A stretch of DNA of 64,000 nt from Aestuariibacter sp. A3R04 (lineage in GTDB: Bacteria; Pseudomonadota; Gammaproteobacteria; Enterobacterales; Alteromonadaceae): the NCBI RefSeq assembly GCF_018860805.1, contig NZ_JAHKQR010000011.1, forward strand, positions 736,238-800,237, given 5' to 3'. Shown here piece by piece: positions 28,249 to 37,051 of the stretch. Under the pieces are notes generated by a model, which saw nothing but the letters and a program-made list of their open reading frames with translations, ran no database searches and was not told where the DNA came from. Made by a program: the position numbers and the translations under genes. The first letter of the stretch is position 1. The number at the start of each line of letters is the position of its first letter.

Positions 28249-28271
28249 AAAAGGGGAAAATCCATTTCCCC
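28249..28271 (-). terminator. Terminator of the liu operon
   Basis: Reading the minus strand, GGGGAAA (28271-28265) and TTTCCCC (28259-28253) form a 7-bp stem with a 5-nt loop, followed by TTTT. It lies 20 bp beyond the mvaB/liuE stop and also faces the SRPBCC gene. Confidence 0.65.
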
Positions 28272-28291
28272 TGACGTTATTCAGCACAGCG

Positions 28292-29212
28292 TCAGCGGGT
28301 TTCATTTGCTTTTACAGATAGTGCCAGGGCCACTTTTGACGATGGCTTTTTGCCAATGACACCGCAAATATATTGACTTGCCTTAAGCAGCGCATGCATA
28401 TTTACCTGAGTTTCAATTCCCATTCCATCAAGCATATATAACACGTCCTCGGTGGCTACATTTCCACTTGCACCTTTTGCATAAGGACAGCCGCCTAAAC
28501 CAGCAACGGCACTGTCGATAACAGTAATGCCGCGCTGTAGGGCAACCAAAAGGTTTGCTAAAGCCTGGCCGTAGGTATCGTGAAAGTGCGCCGCCAGCTT
28601 ATGAGCCGGCGATGATGTCAATACGGCGTCGAGCATGTTTGACGTTTTTACCGGTGAGCCCGTACCAATCGTATCTCCAAGAGAGACTTCATAACAGCCC
28701 ATGCCAAGTAACGCATCAGTCACATCTGCCACTGCTCGGGGTGATATTTCACCTTCGTATGGACAACCCAATACACATGAAACATAACCCCTCACTGGTA
28801 TGTTGGCGTCGATGGCCCGAGTAATTACAGGTTCAAAACGCTTCAGACTGTCAGCAATACTACAATTTATGTTTTTTTGTGAGAATGATTCCGATGCTGC
28901 GCCGAAAACGGCCACTTCATCAGCACCTGAAGCCAAGGCATTTTCCAGTCCTCGTACATTCGGCGTCAGCACTGAGTACCTAACGCCTTCTTCACGGCGG
29001 ATCCTAGACAAGACAGCATCTGAGTCAGCCATTTGAGGCACCCATTTGGGCGACACAAAACTGCCAGCTTCAATGCGACTTAATCCAGTTGCACTTAGCA
29101 GTTCGATGAAATGTACTTTTTGTTCTGTCGTCACAGTTGCGGATTCATTCTGCAAGCCGTCTCTGGGGCCCATTTCAACCAGCGTCACCGTCTTGGGATA
29201 ACAATTATTCAT
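28292..29212 (-). CDS. mvaB: Hydroxymethylglutaryl-CoA lyase
   Basis: Last step of leucine breakdown: cleaves HMG-CoA to acetyl-CoA and acetoacetate. It has 306 residues. TIM-barrel motifs are intact: [21 protein letters not shown] and [13 protein letters not shown] with the metal histidines, and the active-site cysteine in [16 protein letters not shown]. It also carries the name liuE. Its ATG overlaps the end of liuD by 8 nt, so it is the translationally coupled last gene of the operon. The acetoacetate product would need a CoA-transferase elsewhere; the divergent thiolase can finish the route. Confidence 0.97.
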   Translation of the reverse strand: MNNCYPKTVTLVEMGPRDGLQNESATVTTEQKVHFIELLSATGLSRIEAGSFVSPKWVPQMADSDAVLSRIRREEGVRYSVLTPNVRGLENALASGADEVAVFGAASESFSQKNINCSIADSLKRFEPVITRAIDANIPVRGYVSCVLGCPYEGEISPRAVADVTDALLGMGCYEVSLGDTIGTGSPVKTSNMLDAVLTSSPAHKLAAHFHDTYGQALANLLVALQRGITVIDSAVAGLGGCPYAKGASGNVATEDVLYMLDGMGIETQVNMHALLKASQYICGVIGKKPSSKVALALSVKANETR

Positions 29213-31178
29213 CTGCTTTAAATACCAGTAAATGTTGTTCCCCGGTTACCATATCGCCGGGGGCGCAATAGAGGGTTTCAACCGTGCCAGCAACGGGCGC
29301 GACAATGTTGTGTTCCATTTTCATCGCTTCCATAACTACCAAGACAGTTCCGGGCAGTACGTGATCACCTTGCTTTACCGGACAAGCCACAATAGTACCG
29401 TTCATGGGAGCGCGAAAATCGCCTTCGTCGCAACTCGTATCCTCTTCGTTTACGCTCTGTATGAGAGGTGTGAAAGCGACCATGGTTTCATCGCTGAACA
29501 GGAGCCACTCGGAGGCACGATCAAACAGAGTAAATCGTTGTGTGTGCCCATCGACGACAGTATGCAAAGTATTCCCACGGCGATTATAAACAAGGTGGCA
29601 AGCCGTATTGCCTGTTTCAACAAACCAGTTGGAGACGCCAGTGTTCGGGTAAGTCACCTTGGATTCAATATACTGTCCGGCCACCGTCATGGAAACGCTT
29701 TGTTGTTTGCAGGTGTTCATGCGCCAATAAGGGTTTTGTGTCCATGGTGACATATTGTGCTTGTTATCACGTGCGAGGGTTGATACTGCCATGACAGCAA
29801 GGTAAGCAGGGGGCAGGTGAGAGGCCGGTTTTAAATCGTCTTGGTACGTTTCAATAAATGTTGTTGATAGTGCTGCATTGACAAAAGCCGGGTGTGTCGC
29901 GAGCCGGTGAAGATAATCTGTGTTAGTGGTAACACCGCCGATGCGATAGGCCCGCAATGCACTGGCCAGCCGCTGTAACGCAGCCGTGCGATTGTCATCC
30001 CATACGATGAGTTTGGCTATCATTGGATCATAGTAAACTGAAACCTCGTCACCTTCCGCGACGCCTGTGTCTATTCGCACATGGGCTGACGTGTTGGGCA
30101 TTTCCAGCAATGACAACGTGCCAGTAGCGGGCAGGAAGTCATTGTCTGCATCCTCGGCATAAATTCTGGCTTCAAAGGCATGGCCTTGGAGCGTCAGTTC
30201 ATGTTGTTGTTTGGGCAGGGGAAACCCTTGTGCAACGATAATTTGCCAGGCAACCAAATCTTCGCCGGTTATCATTTCTGTAACCGGGTGCTCTACCTGT
30301 AAACGGGTATTCATTTCCATAAAGTAGAATTGGCCATCTTCGTCTAACAGAAACTCAACGGTCCCTGCGCCAACGTAATTAATGGCCTGGGCGGCGCGCA
30401 AGGCTGCGTCGCCCATTCTTTTGCGCAGGGCCTCAGACATATTTGGTGCTGGCGCTTCTTCAATGATTTTTTGATGGCGACGCTGAACTGAGCAATCGCG
30501 CTCAAAGAGATAGACGCCTTGGCCTAGGCTATCGCAAAACACCTGAAATTCGATATGCCTTGGTCGGGTAAGGTATTTTTCGACCAGCATAGTATCGTCA
30601 CCAAAACCAGCTTTGGCTTCCCGTTTTGCCGCTGCCAGTGCCTGATTGAAATCGTCGCCGTTGTGCACTTGGCGCATGCCTTTCCCTCCACCACCCGCGG
30701 CCGCTTTCAGCAGTACCGGATACCCCATGTCTTCTGCAGCCTGCCGGAGTGTGTCTTCGTTCTGATCGTCACCGTGGTAGCCGGGTACCAGTGGCACGCC
30801 CGCTTTCTCCATAATGGTTTTGGCGGCAGATTTCGACCCCATTGCCTCGATGGCTGATGGGGAGGGGCCGATAAAAATGACATTGCTGTCTTTACAGGCC
30901 TTAGCAAAATGGGCATTTTCCGATAAAAAACCGTAGCCTGGATGAATGGCATCGGCGTTTGTTCTCTTTGCGGCCTCGAGTATTTTATGGCCACACAAAT
31001 AGCTCTCTTTAGCGGGGGCTTCGCCGATATAAACGGCTTCGTCTGCCAGTTTAACGTGAAGCGCCTGGCGGTCTGCTTCTGAATACACGGCGACGGTCTG
31101 TATACCAAGGGCCCTAGCCGTGCGTATAACACGGCATGCGATTTCGCCTCGATTTGCAATCACAACCTTTTTAATCAT
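29205..31178 (-). CDS. liuD: Methylcrotonyl-CoA carboxylase alpha subunit (biotin carboxylase/BCCP)
   Basis: Biotin-containing subunit of 3-methylcrotonyl-CoA carboxylase. The 657-residue protein starts at the ATG at 31178, where GGAGAGGAC precedes it and the conserved [20 protein letters not shown] begins; the frame is open further upstream. The biotin carboxylase domain occupies about 1-445 with the glycine-rich ATP loop near 160. A middle linker domain is followed by a C-terminal biotinyl domain whose biotin acceptor is Lys620 in EAMKMEH. It overlaps both neighbours by 8 nt. Assignment to methylcrotonyl-CoA rather than acetyl- or propionyl-CoA rests on the operon context. Confidence 0.94.
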   Translation of the reverse strand: MIKKVVIANRGEIACRVIRTARALGIQTVAVYSEADRQALHVKLADEAVYIGEAPAKESYLCGHKILEAAKRTNADAIHPGYGFLSENAHFAKACKDSNVIFIGPSPSAIEAMGSKSAAKTIMEKAGVPLVPGYHGDDQNEDTLRQAAEDMGYPVLLKAAAGGGGKGMRQVHNGDDFNQALAAAKREAKAGFGDDTMLVEKYLTRPRHIEFQVFCDSLGQGVYLFERDCSVQRRHQKIIEEAPAPNMSEALRKRMGDAALRAAQAINYVGAGTVEFLLDEDGQFYFMEMNTRLQVEHPVTEMITGEDLVAWQIIVAQGFPLPKQQHELTLQGHAFEARIYAEDADNDFLPATGTLSLLEMPNTSAHVRIDTGVAEGDEVSVYYDPMIAKLIVWDDNRTAALQRLASALRAYRIGGVTTNTDYLHRLATHPAFVNAALSTTFIETYQDDLKPASHLPPAYLAVMAVSTLARDNKHNMSPWTQNPYWRMNTCKQQSVSMTVAGQYIESKVTYPNTGVSNWFVETGNTACHLVYNRRGNTLHTVVDGHTQRFTLFDRASEWLLFSDETMVAFTPLIQSVNEEDTSCDEGDFRAPMNGTIVACPVKQGDHVLPGTVLVVMEAMKMEHNIVAPVAGTVETLYCAPGDMVTGEQHLLVFKADE

Positions 31179-31974
31179 TATTATGTCCTCTCCACGCAGG
31201 GGCTCGTTTCTGTAGAAACGCTTGCAGGCCCTCTTGTCCCTCTTCAGACACCCTGATATCTGCAATTAGGCGACTAGTTTGTAGCAATAGTTCGGGACTC
31301 ACAGGTTGATCACCGACAGTTGCAATGAGCCGTTTGGCTTGTGTCATAGCGCAGGGACCGTTTTTAAGTAAATTATCTGTGAGTGTTTCCACCGCGATGT
31401 CCAATTCAGCTTCGCTCACACATTCGCTGATCAGGCCGAGTCTTCTCGCCCGACGAGCGCTGAAGACCTCCGCGGTTTGAAAGTAACGCCTGCACACTCT
31501 GGCGCCCATGGCTTCTATCACATATGGAGAAATGGTGGCAGGGATGAGACCGAGACGTACCTCACTTAAACAGAATTTACTTAGCTTGGTAGCAATAGCC
31601 ATGTCGCAACAGGCAATAATGCCAATAGCGCCACCAAACGCAGCGCCTTGAACACGTGCAATGGTGGGTTTGCTGAGACGGTTTAATTTGTCCAGCATGG
31701 TCGCGAGGGCCTCGGCATCCCGTTGGTTTTCTTCAGCGGAATAATTTGCCATACGCTTCATCCAGTTAAGATCGGCTCCTGCGCTAAAGCTCGTGCCCGT
31801 TGAACATACAATGACGACGCGAATGGCATCGTTGTTCTCTATATCATCCAAATGTGTTGTTAACCTGGCAATGACACTATCGTCAAACGCATTGTGTTTA
31901 TCAGGGCGATTTAACCTAAGGGAAGCCACACCACGGGAATCGATGTCTAGTCGTACACTGTCTTGTGCTGTCAT
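31171..31974 (-). CDS. liuC: Methylglutaconyl-CoA hydratase (enoyl-CoA hydratase family)
   Basis: Hydrates 3-methylglutaconyl-CoA to HMG-CoA. It has 267 residues of crotonase fold: SFSAGADLNWMKRM supplies the oxyanion loop, and VQGAAFGGAIGIIACCDMAIA the second CoA-binding segment. The ATG at 31974 has GAGGA upstream and lies just past the liuB stop; the open frame extends 15 codons further into liuB. Specificity is inferred from the liu operon order. Confidence 0.93.
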   Translation of the reverse strand: MTAQDSVRLDIDSRGVASLRLNRPDKHNAFDDSVIARLTTHLDDIENNDAIRVVIVCSTGTSFSAGADLNWMKRMANYSAEENQRDAEALATMLDKLNRLSKPTIARVQGAAFGGAIGIIACCDMAIATKLSKFCLSEVRLGLIPATISPYVIEAMGARVCRRYFQTAEVFSARRARRLGLISECVSEAELDIAVETLTDNLLKNGPCAMTQAKRLIATVGDQPVSPELLLQTSRLIADIRVSEEGQEGLQAFLQKRAPAWRGHNND

Positions 31975-31984
31975 GGTTAATTCC

Positions 31985-33592
31985 TCACATTCTGAAAACG
32001 CCGAATTGCGTCTCTTCAATCGGTGCGTTTAGTGAAACAGACAGCGCCATGCCGAGTACGTGACGGGTGTCGGCGGGGTCGATGATGCCATCGTCCCACA
32101 ATCGAGCTGAGGCATAGTAGGGGTGTCCTTGCTTTTCGTAGGTGTCGATCACCGGCGCTTTAAACGCTTGCTCTGCTTCCTGAGACCAGGTTTCTCCCGC
32201 CTTTTCTTTCTGATCGCGCTTTACCTGGGCCAATACCCCCGCGGCTTGTTCTCCGCCCATTACAGAAATACGTGCATTGGGCCACATAAACATAAAGCGC
32301 GGGTCGTATGCCCGGCCACACATACCGTAATTTCCCGCGCCAAAACTCCCACCTATTACGAGGGTGAGTTTTGGCACTTGAGCACAGGCTACGGCGGTTA
32401 CCATCTTCGCGCCGTGTTTGGCAATACCCGCGGTTTCGTATTGCTTACCCACCATAAAACCTGTGATGTTCTGCAAAAACAGCAGAGGAATTTTTCTCTT
32501 TGCACACAACTGGATAAAATGAGCACCTTTTTGCGCACTTTCGCCAAACAAAATGCCATTGTTAGCGACAATGCCCACGGGCATGCCGTACAGTGAGGCG
32601 TAGCCGCAAACCAGGGTTGTTCCAAACAGAGGTTTAAACTCGTCGAATACCGAGCCGTCGACAATACGGGCAATGACCTCTTTTACATCAAAAGTTTGGC
32701 GTGGATCTTTGGGGATAATGCCGTAGATCTCTTCGGCGGCATAACAGGGTTCTTCAAAACCGGAAAGACACTTAGCAGTGGGTAATTGGCGATTTAATCG
32801 GCTCACTACATCCCGCGCCATCGCGAGGGCGTGGTAATCGTTGTTTGCCAGTAGATCAGCTACGCCCGACGTGCGGGTATGAACATCGCCGCCGCCAAGT
32901 TCTTCTGCGGTAACCACTTCACCCGTTGCGGCTTTCACCAACGGCGGTCCGCCGAGAAATATCGTACCTTGCTCTTTTACGATGATACTTTCGTCCGCCA
33001 TGGCAGGTACATAAGCCCCGCCAGCAGTGCAAGAACCCATAACCACAGCAATTTGGGGAATATTTTTTGCCGACATTGTAGCTTGATTGAAAAAAATTCT
33101 GCCAAAGTGTTCCCGATCAGGAAAGACCTCATCTTGTCGTGGCAAGTTAGCTCCGCCGGAGTCAACGAGATAAATACACGGCAAGTGATTTTGTTCAGCA
33201 ATAGTTTGCGCCCGAAGGTGTTTTTTTACTGTCAATGGATAGTAAGTGCCGCCCTTAACTGTGGCATCGTTAGCTACAATCATGCATTGTGTGCCAACTA
33301 TTGTACCTATACCCGTCACCAAACCGGCGCAGGGTACGTAATCGTCGTAAACCTCCCAGGCAGCGAACTGACCGATTTCGAGAAAAGGCGAATCGTCATC
33401 CAATAATACGTCGATGCGTTCCCTTACCAGCAGTTTTCCTCTGTCCCGATGTTTAGCCGCGGCTTTTTCACCGCCTCCTTGGGCGATCTGTGCAGTTTTG
33501 TGTTTTAAATCTGCAACAAGCGCAAGCATTTTTTCTGCGTTATCCCGAAACGACTTGTTCTGCGTATTTACAACTGAAGAAAGAACGGGCAT
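31985..33592 (-). CDS. liuB: Methylcrotonyl-CoA carboxylase beta subunit (carboxyltransferase)
   Basis: Transfers carboxyl from biotin to 3-methylcrotonyl-CoA. It has 535 residues. It begins with the family pattern including [15 protein letters not shown] and carries [16 protein letters not shown], the oxyanion loops [13 protein letters not shown] and [20 protein letters not shown]. This last stretch is characteristic of methylcrotonyl rather than propionyl carboxylases. The AGGAGGAG ribosome site is very strong, and the liuA stop lies 45 nt upstream. Confidence 0.96.
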   Translation of the reverse strand: MPVLSSVVNTQNKSFRDNAEKMLALVADLKHKTAQIAQGGGEKAAAKHRDRGKLLVRERIDVLLDDDSPFLEIGQFAAWEVYDDYVPCAGLVTGIGTIVGTQCMIVANDATVKGGTYYPLTVKKHLRAQTIAEQNHLPCIYLVDSGGANLPRQDEVFPDREHFGRIFFNQATMSAKNIPQIAVVMGSCTAGGAYVPAMADESIIVKEQGTIFLGGPPLVKAATGEVVTAEELGGGDVHTRTSGVADLLANNDYHALAMARDVVSRLNRQLPTAKCLSGFEEPCYAAEEIYGIIPKDPRQTFDVKEVIARIVDGSVFDEFKPLFGTTLVCGYASLYGMPVGIVANNGILFGESAQKGAHFIQLCAKRKIPLLFLQNITGFMVGKQYETAGIAKHGAKMVTAVACAQVPKLTLVIGGSFGAGNYGMCGRAYDPRFMFMWPNARISVMGGEQAAGVLAQVKRDQKEKAGETWSQEAEQAFKAPVIDTYEKQGHPYYASARLWDDGIIDPADTRHVLGMALSVSLNAPIEETQFGVFRM

Positions 33593-33637
33593 AACTCCTC
33601 CTGAAATTTTCTGGTTTAACGATACTAAATGCAGGCG

Positions 33638-34807
33638 TTACTGCGATTCTTTAAACAATTCACGGCCTATGAGCATGCGTCTGATTTCAGATGTACCTGC
33701 ACCAATTTCATAGAGTTTGGCATCCCGTAACAGTCTACCGGTATCGTATTCGTTGATATATCCATTCCCCCCGAGCAGCTGTATGGCATCAAGCGCCATA
33801 GCGGTGGCACGTTCTGCGGCATACAAGATTGCCCCAGCGGCATCTTTACGGGTGGTTTCTCCGCGGTCACAAGCTTTGGCAACGGCGTAAACATAAGCTC
33901 TTGCTGCGTTCATGTGGGTATACATATCCGCGATTTTGCCCTGAACGAGCTGGAACTCGCCAATGGATTGCCCAAATTGTTGGCGGTCGTGAATGTAGGG
34001 AACAACTATATCCATACAGGCCTGCATGATGCCCAGTGGACCACCGGACAACACGAGACGTTCGTAATCCAAACCGCTCATGAGGATGCGCACACCATCG
34101 CCTTCTTTGCCCATAAGGTTCTCTTCGGGGACTTCACAATCTTCAAATACCAATTCACAAGTGTTTGAAGAGCGCATACCCAACTTGTCGAGTTTCTGGG
34201 CGCGGCTAAAACCAGGGAAATCTCGCTCTACAATAAAAGCAGAAATGCCTTTTGGACCGGCGTTCACGTCAGTTTTTGCATAAATGACAAAGGTGTGTGC
34301 GTCGGGACCGTTTGTGATCCACATCTTATTGCCATTGAGAATATACCGGTTTCCCCTTTTTTCCGCTTTTAGCTTCATCGATACCACATCAGAGCCTGCG
34401 TTAGGTTCGCTCATGGCGAGTGCTCCTACATGGGCTCCGGAAACGAGGTCGGGCAAATATTTTTCTTTTTGTGCGTCACTGCCATTTCTAAAAATTTGGT
34501 TTACGCAGAGATTTGAATGTGCCCCATAGCTCAGCCCTATGCCTGCAGAAGCTCTGCTTATTTCCTCCATTGCGATAGTATGGGCAAGGTAGCCCATTTC
34601 TACGCCGCCATACAGCTCACTAACAGTGACGCCGAGGAGCCCCATTTCACCCAGTTTTTTCCACAGGGTATTGGGGAATTCGTTATTTTCATCAGCAGTG
34701 CGGGCTAAAGGGGCAATTTCGTTGCGGGCAAACTGTGCAATGTGGTCCCGCAGCATGTCAATGTCTTCACCTAAGCAAAAGTTCAGGGTAGGGTAGGGCG
34801 TATTCAT
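33638..34807 (-). CDS. liuA: Isovaleryl-CoA dehydrogenase
   Basis: FAD enzyme that starts isovaleryl-CoA oxidation in leucine catabolism. It has 389 residues. [19 protein letters not shown] and [15 protein letters not shown] form the FAD/substrate pocket. The catalytic base is Glu249 in [15 protein letters not shown], at the position unique to isovaleryl-CoA dehydrogenases. The C-terminus carries the [22 protein letters not shown]-contact motif. Its ATG overlaps the liuR stop (ATGA), so expression is coupled to the regulator. Confidence 0.97.
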   Translation of the reverse strand: MNTPYPTLNFCLGEDIDMLRDHIAQFARNEIAPLARTADENNEFPNTLWKKLGEMGLLGVTVSELYGGVEMGYLAHTIAMEEISRASAGIGLSYGAHSNLCVNQIFRNGSDAQKEKYLPDLVSGAHVGALAMSEPNAGSDVVSMKLKAEKRGNRYILNGNKMWITNGPDAHTFVIYAKTDVNAGPKGISAFIVERDFPGFSRAQKLDKLGMRSSNTCELVFEDCEVPEENLMGKEGDGVRILMSGLDYERLVLSGGPLGIMQACMDIVVPYIHDRQQFGQSIGEFQLVQGKIADMYTHMNAARAYVYAVAKACDRGETTRKDAAGAILYAAERATAMALDAIQLLGGNGYINEYDTGRLLRDAKLYEIGAGTSEIRRMLIGRELFKESQ

Positions 34808-35211
34808 TTGTTTTGTCCTCGTTTTAACTCTTCAAGTTCTTCCCGGCATCTGGCTTCTACTTCGTCCAGTTCATTCATCAGCATTTGAATATCTTCTAGC
34901 TGTTGACGCAGGTGTGCCCGTTTTTGTTCTGTCATCTGCAACATGGTTTCCAACTGCACTGCAGAGTCAGGGTTTGAGTCGTAAAGTTTGAAGAGGTTTT
35001 TCACTTCTGCAAGTGAGAAGCCCAACCTCTTACCACGTAAAATTAGCTTTAATCGTACCCTGTCTTTGTTATTGTAAATTCGATTTTGTCCTGTGCGTCC
35101 CGGATGGAGTAGGGCCTGTTCTTCGTAGAAGCGGATTGATCGCGGGGTAATATCAAACTCTTTGGCCAGTTCACCGATAGAATAAGTTGCTGTTTCTTTA
35201 GTTTTTTTCAT
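34804..35211 (-). CDS. liuR: MerR-family regulator LiuR
   Basis: Transcription factor for branched-chain amino acid/isovalerate catabolism. It has 135 residues. The N-terminal winged helix-turn-helix reads [23 protein letters not shown], followed by a coiled-coil dimer helix of about 75-125 rich in E, R and Q. The ATG at 35211 is used; the open frame reaches to 35283, but that stretch lacks family similarity. It is the first gene of the operon it probably controls, and two matching palindromes lie 79-116 bp upstream. Autoregulation is therefore likely. Confidence 0.92.
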   Translation of the reverse strand: MKKTKETATYSIGELAKEFDITPRSIRFYEEQALLHPGRTGQNRIYNNKDRVRLKLILRGKRLGFSLAEVKNLFKLYDSNPDSAVQLETMLQMTEQKRAHLRQQLEDIQMLMNELDEVEARCREELEELKRGQNK

Positions 35212-35289
35212 TTTATATCTCTTTTGTCGATGAAAAGTGACGGTGAGCCCGGTTTGGATCCGGCTATAGGTGTGTAAACACAATACAGG

Positions 35290-35305
35290 TTTACGTTAAC
35301 GTAAA
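35290..35305. promoter_or_regulatory. LiuR-like operator 1 (perfect palindrome)
   Basis: A perfect 16-bp palindrome, TTTACGTTAACGTAAA, between liuR and the divergent thiolase gene. It has the form of the LiuR site as I recall it from comparative work on proteobacterial isovalerate regulons. Placement in the shared control region of the operon strongly supports the call. Confidence 0.8.
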
Positions 35306-35311
35306 TTGTAG

Positions 35312-35327
35312 TTAACGTTAAGGTAAA
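35312..35327. promoter_or_regulatory. LiuR-like operator 2 (imperfect)
   Basis: TTAACGTTAAGGTAAA matches operator 1 at 14 of 16 positions. Start-to-start distance is 22 bp, about two helical turns, so two dimers could sit on the same face and cooperate. Confidence 0.65.
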
Positions 35328-35377
35328 GTAAGAAAAATGTGGCGTCAATAAGTGCAAAGAATCTGTTACGTTTTTCT

Positions 35378-35405
35378 TTGAGATGTGTTGTACTGGAATT
35401 ATTCT
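35378..35405 (+). promoter_or_regulatory. Candidate promoter of the thiolase gene
   Basis: TTGAGA at 35378-35383 and TATTCT at 35400-35405 with a 16-bp spacer, 47 bp before the thiolase ATG. It is a moderate sigma-70 match. It lies about 50 bp downstream of the LiuR-like sites. Confidence 0.4.
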
Positions 35406-35452
35406 GCAGTGCAGCATCGCTATTTTTTTAACACACAGTGAGGCAATAAACT

Positions 35453-36628
35453 ATGAGCGAAAATGCGGTAGTAATTGTAGCGGCAAAAAGAACCCCCATG
35501 GGAGCGTTCAACGGCAGTCTCTCCCCCGTTGACGCCACACAACTCGGCGCGGAAGCAATGAAGGCCGTATGTAAAGACATTGATGTTAGCCAGGTTGATG
35601 AGGTTATCATGGGCTGTGTTCTTCCTGCCGGTCTCGGTCAGGCGCCCGCTCGTCAGGCTACGTTAAAGGCCGGTCTTCCGTTGTCAGCAGGGGCAATAAC
35701 GCTAAATAAGGTATGTGGTTCGGGTTTGAAAGCAGTCATGCTCGCTTACGATCTAATTAAGGCCGGTAGTGCTGAGGCGATTGTCGCTGGAGGTATGGAA
35801 AGCATGAGTAATGCACCTTATTTATTACCTAAGGCCAGAACGGGTTATCGCATGGGGCATGGTCAGGTGCTCGACCATATGATGCTTGATGGTTTGGAAA
35901 ATGCCTATGACGGTAAAGCCATGGGATGTTTTGCTCAAGATACAGCCGATGCTGAAGGGTTAACCCGGGAACAAATGGACGACTATGCCTTAACATCCCT
36001 GTCCCGAGCGAATGAAGCAATTAACAGTGGGGCCTTTAGCGAAGAAATTTGTCCTATTACTATCTCTACACGAAAAGGCGACGTTGTTGTTGATACCGAT
36101 GAAGGGCCCGGCTTAGCCAAACCCGATAAAATCCCGTCATTGCGTCCCGCATTTAAAAAAGACGGTACGGTAACCGCTGCTAATTCCAGTTCAATATCAG
36201 ACGGTGCCGCTGCATTGCTGGTGATGTCAGCGGCAAGGGCCGAAGCACTGGGCTTGACACCATTGGCGCGGGTTGTCGCCCATGCAACACACTCCATAGC
36301 ACCGGAAGACTTCACCGTTGCTCCCGTTGGTGCGATGGAAAAAGTACTTGAAAAAGCAGGTTGGACAAGCGCCGATGTGGACTCTTGGGAAATAAACGAA
36401 GCGTTTGCCATGGTGACAATGCTGGCCATCAAAAAGCTGGATTTAGACGCTGCCAAAGTTAACGTTAATGGCGGTGCATGTGCCCTTGGTCACCCCATTG
36501 GTGCGTCAGGTGCCCGCGTGCTGGTAACATTACTGCACGCCCTCAAACACAAAGGTGGAAAGAAAGGCATTGCGTCTTTGTGTATTGGCGGTGGTGAAGG
36601 GGTTGCACTGGCTGTGGAATTAATCTAG
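35453..36628 (+). CDS. Acetyl-CoA acetyltransferase (thiolase)
   Basis: Thiolase of 391 residues that interconverts acetoacetyl-CoA and two acetyl-CoA, completing the leucine route begun by the divergent liu operon. The catalytic triad is visible: Cys88 in NKVCGSGLKA, His347 in ALGHPIGASG and Cys377 in SLCIGGGEG. GAGG precedes the ATG. A short-chain biosynthetic-type thiolase (as in atoB/phaA) is more likely than a long-chain FadA, judging by size and sequence. A strong terminator follows. Confidence 0.94.
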   Translation: MSENAVVIVAAKRTPMGAFNGSLSPVDATQLGAEAMKAVCKDIDVSQVDEVIMGCVLPAGLGQAPARQATLKAGLPLSAGAITLNKVCGSGLKAVMLAYDLIKAGSAEAIVAGGMESMSNAPYLLPKARTGYRMGHGQVLDHMMLDGLENAYDGKAMGCFAQDTADAEGLTREQMDDYALTSLSRANEAINSGAFSEEICPITISTRKGDVVVDTDEGPGLAKPDKIPSLRPAFKKDGTVTAANSSSISDGAAALLVMSAARAEALGLTPLARVVAHATHSIAPEDFTVAPVGAMEKVLEKAGWTSADVDSWEINEAFAMVTMLAIKKLDLDAAKVNVNGGACALGHPIGASGARVLVTLLHALKHKGGKKGIASLCIGGGEGVALAVELI

Positions 36629-36660
36629 CGCGTGGGTTTCGAAACACAATAACTACATAA

Positions 36661-36684
36661 GGCAGCGTTTTCGCTGCCTTTTTT
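36661..36684 (+). terminator. Intrinsic terminator after the thiolase gene
   Basis: Stem GGCAGCG/CGCTGCC (36661-36667 and 36672-36678) with a TTTT loop, followed by a run of T. It is a classical rho-independent terminator 33 bp beyond the stop. Confidence 0.9.
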
Positions 36685-37051
36685 ATTCCTTAAGAATAAA
36701 AAAATCCTGTTTTGCATATGTTGAGGAACAAAAAAGCATCATGTTGCATATTTTTCGTTCTTTTGTATGTCAGTATATTTTACATTTTCGTGTGATAAAT
36801 TTTTTATAACCAAAAAAAATTGTTTTAAATCATTCCATTATATTAATGGTGTGATTGTTGAATAGCATTTAATTCGCTGGCAAATAATGTTCATCGTTAC
36901 GAGGCAGCGAAATAATAATAAATTTGCAGTAAATCCAGAAAGCGGGTCACGGTTTCGCCTCGTGCGAAATAGTGTTAATTCCCGACGATAAAAAAAACTT
37001 TATTCTGACGGTAACCGCAAAACAAAAAAAAAGTGTCAATGGGAGACGCAA
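36685..37051 (+). other. AT-rich leader and promoter region of the protease gene
   Basis: This 367-bp space is very AT-rich up to about 36860. It then contains a bulged inverted repeat: ACGAGGC (36899-36905), a 3-nt bulge AGC, GAAA (36909-36912), and the complementary TTTC (36953-36956) and GCCTCGT (36957-36963). The enclosed 40 nt are unpaired in this simple fold. GGGAGACGCAA before the ATG provides the ribosome site. No known riboswitch consensus was recognised. Confidence 0.45.

Noticed and set aside
29232..29750. A 172-codon plus-strand frame inside liuD
   Set aside because: Complementary shadow of the biotin carboxylase gene; no ribosome site or domain.
36899..36963. Possible c-di-GMP (GEMM) riboswitch before the protease
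   Set aside because: The ACGCAA near the ATG recalls GEMM, but the conserved core and second stem are absent. Kept only as an unclassified structured region.
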